A stretch of 64,000 bases of DNA from Flavobacteriaceae bacterium (GTDB lineage Bacteria > Bacteroidota > Bacteroidia > Flavobacteriales > Flavobacteriaceae), in NCBI GenBank assembly GCA_021648755.1, contig JAKISG010000004.1, positions 69,528 to 133,527 on the forward strand, given 5' to 3'. Both the position numbers and the translations under genes were made by a program. The notes beneath the pieces were generated by a model. That model had not been told where the DNA came from. It searched no databases and saw only the letters and a list, made by a program, of their open reading frames with translations. Below are positions 43,541 to 53,252 of this stretch, one piece after another (positions within the stretch are counted from its first letter, which is position 1; the number at the start of each line of letters is the position of its first letter).

Positions 43541-44068
43541 ATGAAATCAATCTTAACATTTATGCTAACAGTATTAATTACATTAGCTACAACTGCTCAA
43601 AAAAAGGTAACTACTAAAAGTGGCGTACTAAAATTTGAAGCCTCTACCGAAAATTTTGAACCTGTTGTTGCAATAAATAAAACAACTAGTGCTATTTTAA
43701 AAGAAGATGGTAGTCTTGCTGTTTTAGGGCTAATTAAAGGTTTTCAGTTTAAGAAAAAATTAATGCAAGAGCATTTTAACCAGAAAAAATTTATGGATTC
43801 TGAGCAATTTCCTAAAGCAAAATTTGCAGGTACTTTAGCAGATTATAAAGGCGAAGATGGAAAATATACAGTAACTGGTAATTTGACAATTCATGGTGTT
43901 ACTAAAGAAGTTACGACAATGGCAACCATAAAGAATGTAGATAGTACGGTGTACTTACATACTAAATTTACGGTATTAGTTGCTGACTACGGAATTAATG
44001 TTAAAAGTAAGTTAACTAAAAAAATAGCTGAAAAAGTTATTATTGAAATAGATTTAGAATTAAAATAA
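43541..44068 (+). CDS. YceI family periplasmic lipid-binding protein
   Basis: A 175-residue protein with a signal peptide (to TTAQ) and a YceI lipocalin-like barrel: SGVLKFEASTENFEPV, GLIKGFQFKKKLMQEHF, MDSEQFPKAKFAGT, YTVTGNLTIHGVTKEV, and the closing VLVADYGINVK. YceI proteins bind amphiphilic or isoprenoid molecules in a hydrophobic pocket. It is linked to DUF5777, cytochrome-like and OB-fold genes, perhaps one envelope redox or lipid module, which is inference from position only. Confidence 0.9.
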   Translation: MKSILTFMLTVLITLATTAQKKVTTKSGVLKFEASTENFEPVVAINKTTSAILKEDGSLAVLGLIKGFQFKKKLMQEHFNQKKFMDSEQFPKAKFAGTLADYKGEDGKYTVTGNLTIHGVTKEVTTMATIKNVDSTVYLHTKFTVLVADYGINVKSKLTKKIAEKVIIEIDLELK

Positions 44069-44185
44069 AAAATTAATTCTACGCCTTTTTAGTAAAAAAA
44101 CAAGTACTTTCGTTTTATATTTATCATTTTGACAATATAGAAATGATTAGATAAAAACACAAATTAATTCTAATATATAGTAATT

Positions 44186-44581
44186 ATGGAAAAACACAAT
44201 AAGGAACTTAGGCTTAGAGTAGAATCTTTATTAGCAGTTTCTATGATAAAACCTTTGCTACAAGTAGTGGTAAACAATTATAGTTTTTATATTTACAAAC
44301 CTGTAAGTGATGAAGAGCTTGAAAAGAGCAATTTGCCTTTAGCCTTAAGAGATACTATTAATGCTTTATTAAATACGATGATTGTAAATAAACAGGCTTT
44401 CTTTGCTCAATTTAAAAATAAAAATGATTTAAAAATTCTTAAAGATCAATTGGGATATGATGCACCAGAGCGAGTTACTTTTTTAATATTTAAAACAGAC
44501 CTTGATAGAATTACTGAAAAAGACAGAAACAAATTTATAGTACAACGTGAAACTAGGTTTAAGCCACACCATTTAAATTAG
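44186..44581 (+). CDS. Conserved hypothetical cytoplasmic protein
   Basis: A 131-residue soluble protein, mixed alpha/beta, without signal peptide or membrane segment. I do not recognise a family. Visible features are RVESLLAVSMIKPLLQVVVNN at the N terminus, a helical middle (LRDTINALLNTMIVNKQAFF) and a basic C terminus (RETRFKPHHLN). Codon use matches its neighbours. It follows yceI by 117 nt and is followed by a bidirectional terminator. Confidence 0.7.
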   Translation: MEKHNKELRLRVESLLAVSMIKPLLQVVVNNYSFYIYKPVSDEELEKSNLPLALRDTINALLNTMIVNKQAFFAQFKNKNDLKILKDQLGYDAPERVTFLIFKTDLDRITEKDRNKFIVQRETRFKPHHLN

Positions 44582-44646
44582 TGCCGTTAATTTTGGACTT
44601 TATATATTTTTTCAATTTTGTAATACTATTTTAGAATTAAAATAAA

Positions 44647-44676
44647 AAAACCTCTCACTATGGAGAGGTTTTTTTA
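44647..44676. terminator. Bidirectional terminator
   Basis: AAAAAACCTCTC-loop-GAGAGGTTTTTTT: a stem of about 12 bp with A and T runs on both sides, so it can serve the plus-strand gene ending at 44581 and the minus-strand receptor ending at 44731. Confidence 0.9.
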
Positions 44677-44730
44677 AATGCAATAAGTAAATAAAAAATT
44701 TGGATTATTTAATTGTAATTTTTAAGTTCT

Positions 44731-47553
44731 TTAGAAGTTAAATCTAACAGATGCGTTCCAAGTTCTTCCAAAACCAAAGAATACTTTATTAGATGTATTA
44801 ATTCCTAAATAAGTTTCATCATTACCTCGGTCTCCAGGAAAATAGTTTGTTGCAGATTCTGCTATATAATCTGTATTTGCTAAGTTATTTATATTTAATC
44901 TGAAATTTATAAAACTAGAATTTTCTAAATTTAATTTATACGATACTCCTGCATCCATTAAAGCATATCCTGGTAATTTTAAAGATCCATTATGGTCTTC
45001 TGAATTAAAATCTGCTGCATTTATTCTTGCATAAAGTTTATCTATATAGCGTTGACTAAGATCAAATTTAAGATTTTTAAAGGCTTCATATTCTAATCCT
45101 AATCTAGCCGTAAATTGGGCAGCATTACCTACTTTAACACCTTCTAAATAAAGAGTTTCTTCGGGAACGTCTCCGTTAGCATAAGTAATTAGGTTTTGAC
45201 TATCATCAAAATATGTTGCAGAAACAGTAGAGCCATATTCCCAATTACCAGAAGACATCATTCCTAGAATTCTAAGAGATTCTGTAGGTTTCCAATCAAA
45301 ATCAAATTCAACACCAATATGTACTTGTTCAACGCCTAATACATTGGCAAAACCTTCAATATCGTCATCATCATTGTTAGGCGTTAAATTAACGTCAAAA
45401 TTATTAGTCACTCTTATAAACCTATCTTTCCAAGATGTTCTATAAAGGTTAACATTTACTTTAACTTTATCTGTTCTATAGCCATAACCTAATTCAAATC
45501 CTGTTATTTTTTCGTTTTCATAGTTTTCGTTTATATTATTTCTGTTGTTAAGAAAAATAGCATCAAAAAATGGTTGTTTTGAGTAATATCCTGCGTTTGC
45601 AAATACATTATGTTTTTCAGTTAAGTTGTAGTTTAAACCTCCTTTTACGTTACCTCCTAAAATGTTTTCCCAATCTGTTTCTTGATTTGGATCTGTATCT
45701 AATTGGTTAAAATAATCTATTCTTTTAAACCCTTGTTGTGAGGCGCCAAACTGTAAAAAAGCAGAAACTTTTTCTTTGGTATATTCTAACTGTCCAAAAG
45801 CCCCATACCATCTAACTAAACCAACATTATAATAATCAATTTTTTCTTCATCATCAATATCACTAAATACATTCCATAAGTTATTTAAATTGGAACTATA
45901 TTCTGTAGTTAAGACATTAAATCGGTTGTTTACATTATTATTATCTCTATACCCGTCAGCTCCTAATAGATTATCTATTCTTCTATAATGAAATCCTTTA
46001 TATGATCTTAAATCGATACCAGCATCCATTGTTAAATTTTCACTTAATTTGTGATTAAAATTTGCAAGTAAACCATACCAATTGTGAGAATTAACGGATG
46101 CTCTTCTTATAGCGCCATTTCTTCTAGACACTCCGTCTAATCTATCTTCTGGATTAGCATTAGGATTAGAACCACTATATAAGTCAGCGTCATTAACTAA
46201 AAAAGTTCCTGTTTGAAAATCTGGGGTATTATTAAATGTAAATCCTTCATTAAAATTACCGCCTTGACCAGAATTAGAAGCAACTATTTCATCCCAAAGA
46301 ATTTCTCCAGTATTAGAATCTCTAAATTCGCTAGAACTAGCAAATTTTCCTCCTAAACGACCAATATCTCCAGTTCCTCCACCGCGACCGAAAGAAGCAT
46401 ATGCAGAGGTTGATATTTTAGATTTTTCATTTAGTTTCCAATCCCAATTTAAAAATGTAATTGGTTTATGGTAAAAGTTTTTTCTCCAGTTAAACTCTTC
46501 ACCATTTAAAGAACCGTTATTATAATTGTATTTATAGCCAAGTTTTTGATAGTCTGCTAAAGTTGCCATATTAAAGAAGCTTGTAGTTCTTTGATTGTGT
46601 GCTTGAGGTGCACCAGTTATAGTAAATTGAAAATTATGAGCTCCTTTGTCTAAACCAAAACTTATAAAATAATTATAACCTTCAAATTCAGTACCGTCAA
46701 TATAACCGTCACCTGCTGTTCTACTCAATAATACAGATGCTGCAAAACCGTTATCCATCTTGCCTGTTGAATAAGTTGCTAATGTCTTTAAATAATTGTC
46801 ATTTCCAAATGATGAAGAAACTACACCTCCTTGTTTTTTATCTGTAGTTTTAGTTACAATATTAATTGTACCACCAACAGATGAAATTGCTAATTTAGAA
46901 GAACCTAAACCACGTTGTACTTGCATTGCAGTTGTTACATCTGATAATCCTGCCCAGTTTGACCAAAAAACCCTACCATTTTCCATATCATTTACGGGCA
47001 CACCATTAATCATTACCGCAATATTTTCTTGACTAAAACCACGAATATTAATTCTTGCATCTCCAAAACCACCACCAGATTTAGTTGCATAAACTGAAGG
47101 AGTATTGTTTAAAATTTCTGGAAATTCTTGCGAACCTAATCGTTCAATAATTTCAGCAGATTTAATTGTAGATACTGCAACAGGGGTCTGCCTATCTTTT
47201 GCAATATCAATTACTCCAGAAATTACAATTTCATCTAAAGTTTCACCATCACCTGCCATTGTAATTGTTAAATTATTTCCTGTTTTAAAGTTTACATTTT
47301 TAGTAGTATAACCTATATAGGTTAACACTAAAACGCCGTCTTTAGCATTTTTAATGATAAAGTTACCGTCAAAATCGGTTGTTGTACCGTTATCTGTTCC
47401 TTGCACAATAACGTTAACACCAGACATTGGGCCTGTTTCATCAGAAACGGTTCCTGAAACTTGAGCAAAAGTTGTAATGGTCACTAAAAGCAAGATTACG
47501 ATTAATCCTAGATTTTTAATCGCGTCTAAAGCGGATAGGTTTGTTCTTTTCAT
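44731..47553 (-). CDS. TonB-dependent receptor with carboxypeptidase-regulatory-like domain
   Basis: A 940-residue outer-membrane receptor. Signal peptide to about 30 (TTFAQ); a CarboxypepD_reg-like domain (about 31-105; VSGTVSDETGPMSGVNVIVQ, FDGNFIIKNAKDG); a TonB-box region (GETLDEIVISG); a plug (about 130-240; GFSQENIAVMINGVPVNDM, SVGGTINIVTK); and a barrel ending in NASVRFNF. No STN domain is present and no SusD gene follows, so it does not look like a glycan-utilisation SusC/D pair or part of a FecIR circuit. The substrate is unknown. It is a single-gene unit. Confidence 0.92.
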   Translation of the reverse strand: MKRTNLSALDAIKNLGLIVILLLVTITTFAQVSGTVSDETGPMSGVNVIVQGTDNGTTTDFDGNFIIKNAKDGVLVLTYIGYTTKNVNFKTGNNLTITMAGDGETLDEIVISGVIDIAKDRQTPVAVSTIKSAEIIERLGSQEFPEILNNTPSVYATKSGGGFGDARINIRGFSQENIAVMINGVPVNDMENGRVFWSNWAGLSDVTTAMQVQRGLGSSKLAISSVGGTINIVTKTTDKKQGGVVSSSFGNDNYLKTLATYSTGKMDNGFAASVLLSRTAGDGYIDGTEFEGYNYFISFGLDKGAHNFQFTITGAPQAHNQRTTSFFNMATLADYQKLGYKYNYNNGSLNGEEFNWRKNFYHKPITFLNWDWKLNEKSKISTSAYASFGRGGGTGDIGRLGGKFASSSEFRDSNTGEILWDEIVASNSGQGGNFNEGFTFNNTPDFQTGTFLVNDADLYSGSNPNANPEDRLDGVSRRNGAIRRASVNSHNWYGLLANFNHKLSENLTMDAGIDLRSYKGFHYRRIDNLLGADGYRDNNNVNNRFNVLTTEYSSNLNNLWNVFSDIDDEEKIDYYNVGLVRWYGAFGQLEYTKEKVSAFLQFGASQQGFKRIDYFNQLDTDPNQETDWENILGGNVKGGLNYNLTEKHNVFANAGYYSKQPFFDAIFLNNRNNINENYENEKITGFELGYGYRTDKVKVNVNLYRTSWKDRFIRVTNNFDVNLTPNNDDDDIEGFANVLGVEQVHIGVEFDFDWKPTESLRILGMMSSGNWEYGSTVSATYFDDSQNLITYANGDVPEETLYLEGVKVGNAAQFTARLGLEYEAFKNLKFDLSQRYIDKLYARINAADFNSEDHNGSLKLPGYALMDAGVSYKLNLENSSFINFRLNINNLANTDYIAESATNYFPGDRGNDETYLGINTSNKVFFGFGRTWNASVRFNF

Positions 47554-47600
47554 TTTGTTTTGAATTAATTAATTAAAGTTTTTTATAATTTAAATTTATG

Positions 47601-47608
47601 CAAACTTA
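47601..47608 (-). promoter_or_regulatory. Predicted -7 box (TAAGTTTG) of the third TonB receptor
   Basis: On the minus strand TAAGTTTG matches TAnnTTTG, 47 nt upstream of the start. The nearest TTG lies 26 nt further upstream, too far for a standard -33. Confidence 0.4.
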
Positions 47609-47739
47609 CTACGGTTATTTTTACGGAATGTTACCAAAAAGTTAACAATACATAATTTTAATTACTGCAAAAATAAGATTGTTTAATCTATAATATTTAT
47701 AGAATAGCAGAATATTATTAACATTTTTTTAACAGAAAA

Positions 47740-49311
47740 TTATTGTAGGTTAGTAGTTGCTAATTCTTTGCCTAATTCGACTCCAAATTGGTCAAAACTA
47801 TTGATATTCCAAATAATACCCTGTACAAAAGTTTTTTGTTCGTAAAAAGCAATTAAACTTCCTAAATTTTTGGGTGTTAGTTTTTTAATTGTCATTGTAG
47901 TTGATGGTTTATTGCCTTCAAAAACTTTAAAGGCTAATAAGGTGTTTATTTTATTTAAATCCCCTTTTATTTTTAACTCTAAATGTGCTTTTTCTTTACT
48001 TTTACCATAAGCAAGAGCTTCTGCTTGTGCATAAAAATGAGCTAGCAACTTTTTATGATGTTCTTTGTTGTCATACAATGAATTTTCAAAACCAATAAGT
48101 TCTACAGGAATCATTTTTGTGCCTTGATGTACTAATTGCATAAATGTGTGTTGCATGTTGGTACCTGTGCCTCCCCAAATTATATTACCAGTTTCATAGG
48201 TAACTTTAGCAGCATTTCTATCCACAGATTTACCGTTACTTTCCATCATTAATTGTTGTAAAAATGGAACAAATTTTTCTAAATATTGAGAGTACGGTAG
48301 AACTGCTTCGGTTTCTGTTTTGTAAAAGTTATTATACCAAATGCTTATTAATGCAGACAAAACAGGAATATTTTTAGCAAAATCGGTTTCTTTAAAATGG
48401 AGATCCATTGCATTAGCTCCTTTTAATAATTGTTTAAAATTAGTAAATCCTAAACTTAATGCGATAGTTAAACCTACTGCTGACCATAAAGAGAAACGTC
48501 CACCGACCCAGTTCCACATAGTAAAAATATGATCTTTAGCAATTCCAAAATCAACAACGGCTTCTAAGTTCGTAGAGACCGCAACAAAATGATGCTTAAT
48601 AACTTCTTTTTTAGTTCCTATTTTTTGGGCTAAAAACCATTTTTTTATAGTGTTTGCGTTAGTTAAAGTTTCTTGTGTGGTAAATGTTTTTGAAACAATT
48701 ACAAATAAAGTTGTTTCAGGGTTTATTTTTTTTAAGATTTCTTGTACATGGTCACCATCAATATTAGAAATAAAATGTGTTTTTAAGTGATTTTTATAAT
48801 ATTGTAATGATTCCACTACCATTTTTGGTCCTAAATCTGAACCACCAACACCTATATTTACAATATCTGTAAATGTTTTATTAGTGTAGCCTGTTAGTTT
48901 TCCTGAAATTACTTTATTAGAAAAATCTTCTATTTTAGTAAGCGTATTTTTTATTTCTAAAACAATATTTTTACCCTCAACAATTATTTTTTTTGTAGAA
49001 AAATCTCTTAATGCTGTATGTAAAACTGCTCGATTTTCGGTTGTATTAATCAGGTTGCCCGAAAACTGTTTCCTTATAGCGTCTTTTAAATTACAGGCAC
49101 TAGCTAGATTTATTAAAAGGTCTAGTGTTTTTTGGGTTATTAAATTTTTAGAATAATCAACTTTAAAATCTTGAAATGAAAAACTTAAACTTTCTTTTCT
49201 ATTTTTATTTTTTTGGAATATTTTTTTTAAAGAAAATGCTTTATTTTCTTTAAAATGTTCTTGTAATTTTTGCCAAGATTTTGTTTGGGTCGGGTTTTGG
49301 TTTTTTAGCAT
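47740..49311 (-). CDS. pgi: Glucose-6-phosphate isomerase
   Basis: A 523-residue isomerase interconverting glucose-6-phosphate and fructose-6-phosphate. Family stretches: NIGVGGSDLGPKMVVESL, FVIVSKTFTTQETLTNA, FTMWNWVGGRFSLWSAVGL, MESNGKSVDRN, GGTGTNMQHTFMQLVHQGT, and the closing SFDQFGVELGKELA. Length is within the normal range for this class. It is a single-gene unit on the minus strand; the 270 nt beyond its start hold only A/T-rich sequence and the tRNA promoter. Confidence 0.97.
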   Translation of the reverse strand: MLKNQNPTQTKSWQKLQEHFKENKAFSLKKIFQKNKNRKESLSFSFQDFKVDYSKNLITQKTLDLLINLASACNLKDAIRKQFSGNLINTTENRAVLHTALRDFSTKKIIVEGKNIVLEIKNTLTKIEDFSNKVISGKLTGYTNKTFTDIVNIGVGGSDLGPKMVVESLQYYKNHLKTHFISNIDGDHVQEILKKINPETTLFVIVSKTFTTQETLTNANTIKKWFLAQKIGTKKEVIKHHFVAVSTNLEAVVDFGIAKDHIFTMWNWVGGRFSLWSAVGLTIALSLGFTNFKQLLKGANAMDLHFKETDFAKNIPVLSALISIWYNNFYKTETEAVLPYSQYLEKFVPFLQQLMMESNGKSVDRNAAKVTYETGNIIWGGTGTNMQHTFMQLVHQGTKMIPVELIGFENSLYDNKEHHKKLLAHFYAQAEALAYGKSKEKAHLELKIKGDLNKINTLLAFKVFEGNKPSTTMTIKKLTPKNLGSLIAFYEQKTFVQGIIWNINSFDQFGVELGKELATTNLQ

Positions 49312-49523
49312 TTTAACCTATTACTCGTATTTATTTATATTTTATGAGTTTAATGTGTTAGTTGTTTTGTACTTCTAATCAAAACGAATATTTTAGGTAC
49401 TTTACATAGCCTAACAACTAAAGTTATTCGCTCAAGTTTCAAAGATAGGTAAATAACTTTTAGCATCTAACAAAAGTACTCAATTAGTTAAAAAATAAAA
49501 AATAAAATAAATAAAATAATAAT

Positions 49524-49553
49524 TTGCACATAAAATAAAAACATTTATATTTG
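49524..49553 (+). promoter_or_regulatory. Promoter of tRNA-Asn
   Basis: TTG at 49524-49526, a 19-nt spacer and TATATTTG at 49546-49553, an ideal match to the phylum consensus, 32 nt before the tRNA. Confidence 0.75.
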
Positions 49554-49585
49554 CACTCGCAAAACAGAAACATCTTGTTTTACAC

Positions 49586-49659
49586 TCCTCCTTAGCTCAG
49601 TTGGTTAGAGCATCTGACTGTTAATCAGAGGGTCCAAAGTTCGAGTCTTTGAGGAGGAG
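49586..49659 (+). tRNA. tRNA-Asn (anticodon GTT)
   Basis: A 74-nt cloverleaf: acceptor TCCTCCT/AGGAGGA, D arm AGCTCAGTTGGTTAGAGC, anticodon loop CTGTTAA with GTT at 49620-49622, and T arm AAGTTCGAGTCTTT. CCA is not encoded. It is followed by a terminator hairpin. Confidence 0.97.
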
Positions 49660-49670
49660 CTTTTAAAATC

Positions 49671-49701
49671 AAGCACTTGCAAATTTATTGTAAGTGCTTT
49701 T
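49671..49701 (+). terminator. Terminator after tRNA-Asn
   Basis: AAGCACTTGCAA / TTGTAAGTGCTT stem with a short loop and a following T run. Confidence 0.85.
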
Positions 49702-49718
49702 TATTTTAAATGAAGTAT

Positions 49719-50111
49719 TTAGTTTTCACTTCTAAAAATTTTGTAAACATGCTTTTTTACAACCAAACAATTATTAGCCTTTTTGTAACGAAAACCTCTT
49801 GCAGATTTAAGGTAATGATTTTAATTCTTTAATGCCATTCTTTATTTTTTGCCGTATTTTATACTGCATCTAAAGTGCTCAATTTGATGTCTCTACTTTG
49901 GGTTTTGATAATGTTTGTTGCTTTCGGTTTCCAAATTAATAATGTTTGTTTCATTTTGTATAGCAACAATTTTATTTCCTAACCCTGTTATTATTATATA
50001 CAAAGAACAAGAGTTTGAAAAAGAGCCTACAATGATAAAAATCGGAAATTCTGATTTTTCACCAACCAACCAACTTTTATAACTGTCAAGAAAAGTAATA
50101 GAAATGTTAAA
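49719..50111 (-). pseudogene. Decayed minus-strand gene remnant, unrecognised
   Basis: The 570 nt between tRNA-Asn and the M16 gene hold no intact gene. On the minus strand one frame is open without a start codon from 50111 to a stop at 49893 (72 codons; SYKSWLVGEKSEFP, GLGNKIVAIQNETNI). After several stops, a second open stretch at 49820-49719 reads SARGFRYKKANNCLVVKKHV to a stop. The amino-acid use looks protein-like, so this is probably a degraded coding sequence. I cannot name the ancestor. Confidence 0.35.
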
Positions 50112-50137
50112 CTAATCACAATAAAACAATAAAATTA

Positions 50138-50167
50138 TTGTTAAAGGTCTATTCTTAAGTATATTTG
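50138..50167 (+). promoter_or_regulatory. Promoter of the M16 peptidase gene
   Basis: TTG at 50138-50140, a 19-nt spacer and TATATTTG at 50160-50167. The predicted start site (about 50173) leaves a leader made almost wholly of the ACATAAAA repeat. Confidence 0.7.
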
Positions 50168-50182
50168 ACATTCTTTTATTTT

Positions 50183-50230
50183 ACATAAAAACATAAAAAC
50201 ATAAAAACATAAAAACATAAAAACATAAAA
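50183..50230 (+). repeat. Six perfect 8-bp tandem repeats abutting the start codon
   Basis: ACATAAAA occurs six times in perfect tandem (48 bp) and the last unit ends directly before the ATG at 50231. It fills the predicted 5' untranslated region of the peptidase gene. Confidence 0.95.
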
Positions 50231-53188
50231 ATGAAAAAATTAAATTATCTAATCGTATTATTTTCGATACTATTATTAGTCAGTTGTAAAGAAACAGTAA
50301 AAAATTACACAGAAACTGCTACTATCGATGCAAATGGTTATACCTACGAAACGGTAGAAAATGACCCAACGGGCTTGCGATTATACACCTTAGAAAATGG
50401 ATTTCAAGTCTATCTTAGTAAAAACACAGACGAACCAACAATTCAAACATATATTGCTGTAAGAGCAGGTTCAAACTACGACCCAAAAGAATCTACAGGT
50501 TTGGCGCACTACTTAGAACACATGGTTTTTAAAGGAACAAGCAAAGTTGGAACATCAGACTGGGAAACAGAAAAAGGATATTTAAAGCAAATTTCTGATT
50601 TGTATGAAAAACAACGTGCAGAAAAAGACGAAACAAAGAAAAAAGAAATTTATAAAGAAATAGATAAGGTGTCTTTAGAGGCATCAAAATATTCAATTGC
50701 CAATGAATACGATAAAATGGTAAGTTCATTGGGAGCAACAGAGACCAATGCACATACTTGGTTTGAAGAAACCATCTATAAAAATAAAATTCCGGCAAAT
50801 GAATTGAACAAATGGTTGGCGCTAGAAAAAGAACGTTTTAGTGAATTGGTTTTGCGCTTATTTCATACAGAATTAGAGGTTGTATATGAGGAGTTTAACC
50901 GTACTCAAGACAGTGATTTTAGAAAGAGATATTATGCAATGTTAGATGGGCTTTTTCCGAATCACCCTTATGGACAGCAAACAACTATAGGTACTTCTGA
51001 CCATCTTAAAAATCCATCAATGGTAGATATTCACAACTATTTTGATACCTATTATGTGCCAAATAATATGGCAATGATTTTGGTTGGAGATTTAGATTTT
51101 GATGAGACTATCAAAAACGTAGCGAATACTTTCGGAAAATTAAAAAGAAAAGATATTACACATCCTGTTTTACCAAAAGAAGAACCAATCACAGCACCAA
51201 TTAAACGAGAAGCTTTTGGTCCAAATGCAGCATCTATAACAGTTGCTTTTAGATCTGAAGGAATAGGAACTAAAGAACATAAGTTATTAACAATGGCAGA
51301 TATGCTATTGGCAAACGGAAATGCAGGATTGATAGACTTAAACATCAATCAAAAACAAACAATGCAACGAGGAGGTTGTTCGCCAATATTTCTAAATGAT
51401 TATGGATATCATTCTTTTTCTGGCACACCAAAAGCAGGACAAACACTTGATGAAGTAAAGGATTTACTCTTAGCAGAAATAGAAAATCTAAAAGAAGGTA
51501 ATTTTGACGAATGGATGTTAGATGCCGTAATTAATGATTTAAAATTGACTCAAACAAAGCAATATGAAAATAGTACAGCATTGGCTTCGGCATATTATAA
51601 AGCGTTTATTCATAGACAAGATTGGAAAGATGAGGCTGCTTTTTTAGGCGATTTACGTAAAATAACAAAGCAAGAAGTAATGGATTTTGCCAAAGGCTTT
51701 TATAAAGAAAACTACGTAGTTACATACAAACGACAAGGAAAAGACGATAGTATTGCCAAAGTTGAAAATCCAGGAATTACAGCAATTGAGTTAAACAGAG
51801 GCAAAAAATCTGAATTTCTTCAAGCATTTGAAAAAATGGAATCATCAGAAATTATGCCTGTATTTATTGATTATAAAGAAAAAATTAAAACATCAAAGTT
51901 AGATAGTGGAATTGAAGTTTCACATATTAACAATGAAAGTAATGATTTATTTAATTTGAATATTATGTTTGATATGGGAAAAGACCACGACAAGAAATTA
52001 GCCTTGGCTGTTGGTTATTTAGACTATTTAGGAACGGATAAAGTAACTCCAGAAGAACTAAAGAAAGAGTTCTATAAATTAGGAATTACCTATGGTGTGC
52101 ATACTGGCGGAGAACGTTCGCATGTATCTCTTTCAGGAATTAAAGATAATCTTAACAAAGGTTTAGAGTTGCTAGAAGACTTGTGGTCTAATGCCGTAGC
52201 AAATCAAGAAACGTACGATAAATACGTGGCAAAAATATTAAAAGGAAGAACAGACGGAAAAGCACAAAAGGGAAATATTTTATGGAACGGGTTATTCAAT
52301 TATGCTAAATACGGAGAAAATTCTCGCTTAAGAAATATTTTTAATGCCGATGAATTGGCAAAAATAGATCCATCAGAATTAGTAGCAATAGTAAAGGATT
52401 TAAAAGGTTACAAACAGCGTATTTTTTATTACGGAAAAGACTTAGCAACTGCAAAAAAGGCATTGAATAGTTTACACAAAGTTCCTTCAGAATTAAAAGA
52501 ATATCCAGCTCCAGTAAAATATACAGCCTTAGAAACAGGAGGAAAGGTAAACTTTGTGGATTTTGATATGGTACAGTCTGAAATGATATTTGTAGCTAAA
52601 AAAGATGTTTTTGATGCTAAAAAATTGGCGCAATCAAGAGTGTTTAATAGTTATTTCGGAAGTGGATTGTCGTCTATTGTGTTTCAAGAAATTAGAGAGT
52701 CAAAGTCATTGGCGTATTCTGCATTTTCTGCTTATTCAAATGCTCGAAAAAAGGGAGAATCCGATTATGTGTATGCATATATAGGTACGCAAGCCAATAA
52801 ATTGCCAGAAGCCGTTGATGCAATGCTAGATTTGATGAGTAATATGCCAGAAGCACAACAACAATTTGATGCTGCAAGAGAAGCAACTTTAAAGAAAATT
52901 GCTGCAGAACGCATTAATAAATCTAGTATTTTTTGGACGTACCAAAGTTTAAAAGATAGAGGAATTGAGAATGATAATAGAGAAGAAATTTACAAAGAAG
53001 TTCAAAAAATGACCATGCAAGATTTGGCAACTTTTTTTGCCGATAATATCAAAGGAGGAAATTATACTTCGCTTGTTATTGGAAATAAAAAAGATATAGA
53101 TATGAAAGCGCTGGAAAAATTGGGCGAAGTAAAAGAGTTTGATATTGATTATTTATTCAACTATAAAAATACAGAAGTAAAACAATAG
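50231..53188 (+). CDS. M16 family zinc metallopeptidase (lipoprotein)
   Basis: A 985-residue insulinase/pitrilysin-type peptidase. Lipobox LLLVSC (Cys19) predicts an outer-membrane or periplasmic lipoprotein. The inverted zinc motif HxxEH is present (GLAHYLEHMVFKG, about residue 93) with the distal Glu in LEVVYEEFNR; an active N-terminal half is followed by the inactive M16 half (VSHINNESNDLFNLNIMFDM onward; RESKSLAYSAFSAYS near 830). Such enzymes degrade peptides in the envelope. It is a single-gene unit with its own promoter, an unusual repeat leader and a terminator. Confidence 0.93.
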   Translation: MKKLNYLIVLFSILLLVSCKETVKNYTETATIDANGYTYETVENDPTGLRLYTLENGFQVYLSKNTDEPTIQTYIAVRAGSNYDPKESTGLAHYLEHMVFKGTSKVGTSDWETEKGYLKQISDLYEKQRAEKDETKKKEIYKEIDKVSLEASKYSIANEYDKMVSSLGATETNAHTWFEETIYKNKIPANELNKWLALEKERFSELVLRLFHTELEVVYEEFNRTQDSDFRKRYYAMLDGLFPNHPYGQQTTIGTSDHLKNPSMVDIHNYFDTYYVPNNMAMILVGDLDFDETIKNVANTFGKLKRKDITHPVLPKEEPITAPIKREAFGPNAASITVAFRSEGIGTKEHKLLTMADMLLANGNAGLIDLNINQKQTMQRGGCSPIFLNDYGYHSFSGTPKAGQTLDEVKDLLLAEIENLKEGNFDEWMLDAVINDLKLTQTKQYENSTALASAYYKAFIHRQDWKDEAAFLGDLRKITKQEVMDFAKGFYKENYVVTYKRQGKDDSIAKVENPGITAIELNRGKKSEFLQAFEKMESSEIMPVFIDYKEKIKTSKLDSGIEVSHINNESNDLFNLNIMFDMGKDHDKKLALAVGYLDYLGTDKVTPEELKKEFYKLGITYGVHTGGERSHVSLSGIKDNLNKGLELLEDLWSNAVANQETYDKYVAKILKGRTDGKAQKGNILWNGLFNYAKYGENSRLRNIFNADELAKIDPSELVAIVKDLKGYKQRIFYYGKDLATAKKALNSLHKVPSELKEYPAPVKYTALETGGKVNFVDFDMVQSEMIFVAKKDVFDAKKLAQSRVFNSYFGSGLSSIVFQEIRESKSLAYSAFSAYSNARKKGESDYVYAYIGTQANKLPEAVDAMLDLMSNMPEAQQQFDAAREATLKKIAAERINKSSIFWTYQSLKDRGIENDNREEIYKEVQKMTMQDLATFFADNIKGGNYTSLVIGNKKDIDMKALEKLGEVKEFDIDYLFNYKNTEVKQ

Positions 53189-53224
53189 ACTGTCTGTGAA
53201 AGCAGAAGATAGAAATTTATAAAA

Positions 53225-53252
53225 GCCGTTCGTTTTATACGAACGGTTTTTT
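53225..53252 (+). terminator. Terminator of the M16 gene
   Basis: CCGTTCG-loop-CGAACGG stem followed by seven T, 37 nt after the stop. Confidence 0.88.

Noticed and set aside
44731..47553. SusC/SusD polysaccharide utilisation locus
   Set aside because: No SusD-like gene, glycoside hydrolase or hybrid two-component system lies next to any of the three receptors.
50183..50230. CRISPR or origin iterons
   Set aside because: The 8-bp units are contiguous, too short for CRISPR, and no replication gene or DnaA-box cluster is near; a leader repeat is the better reading.
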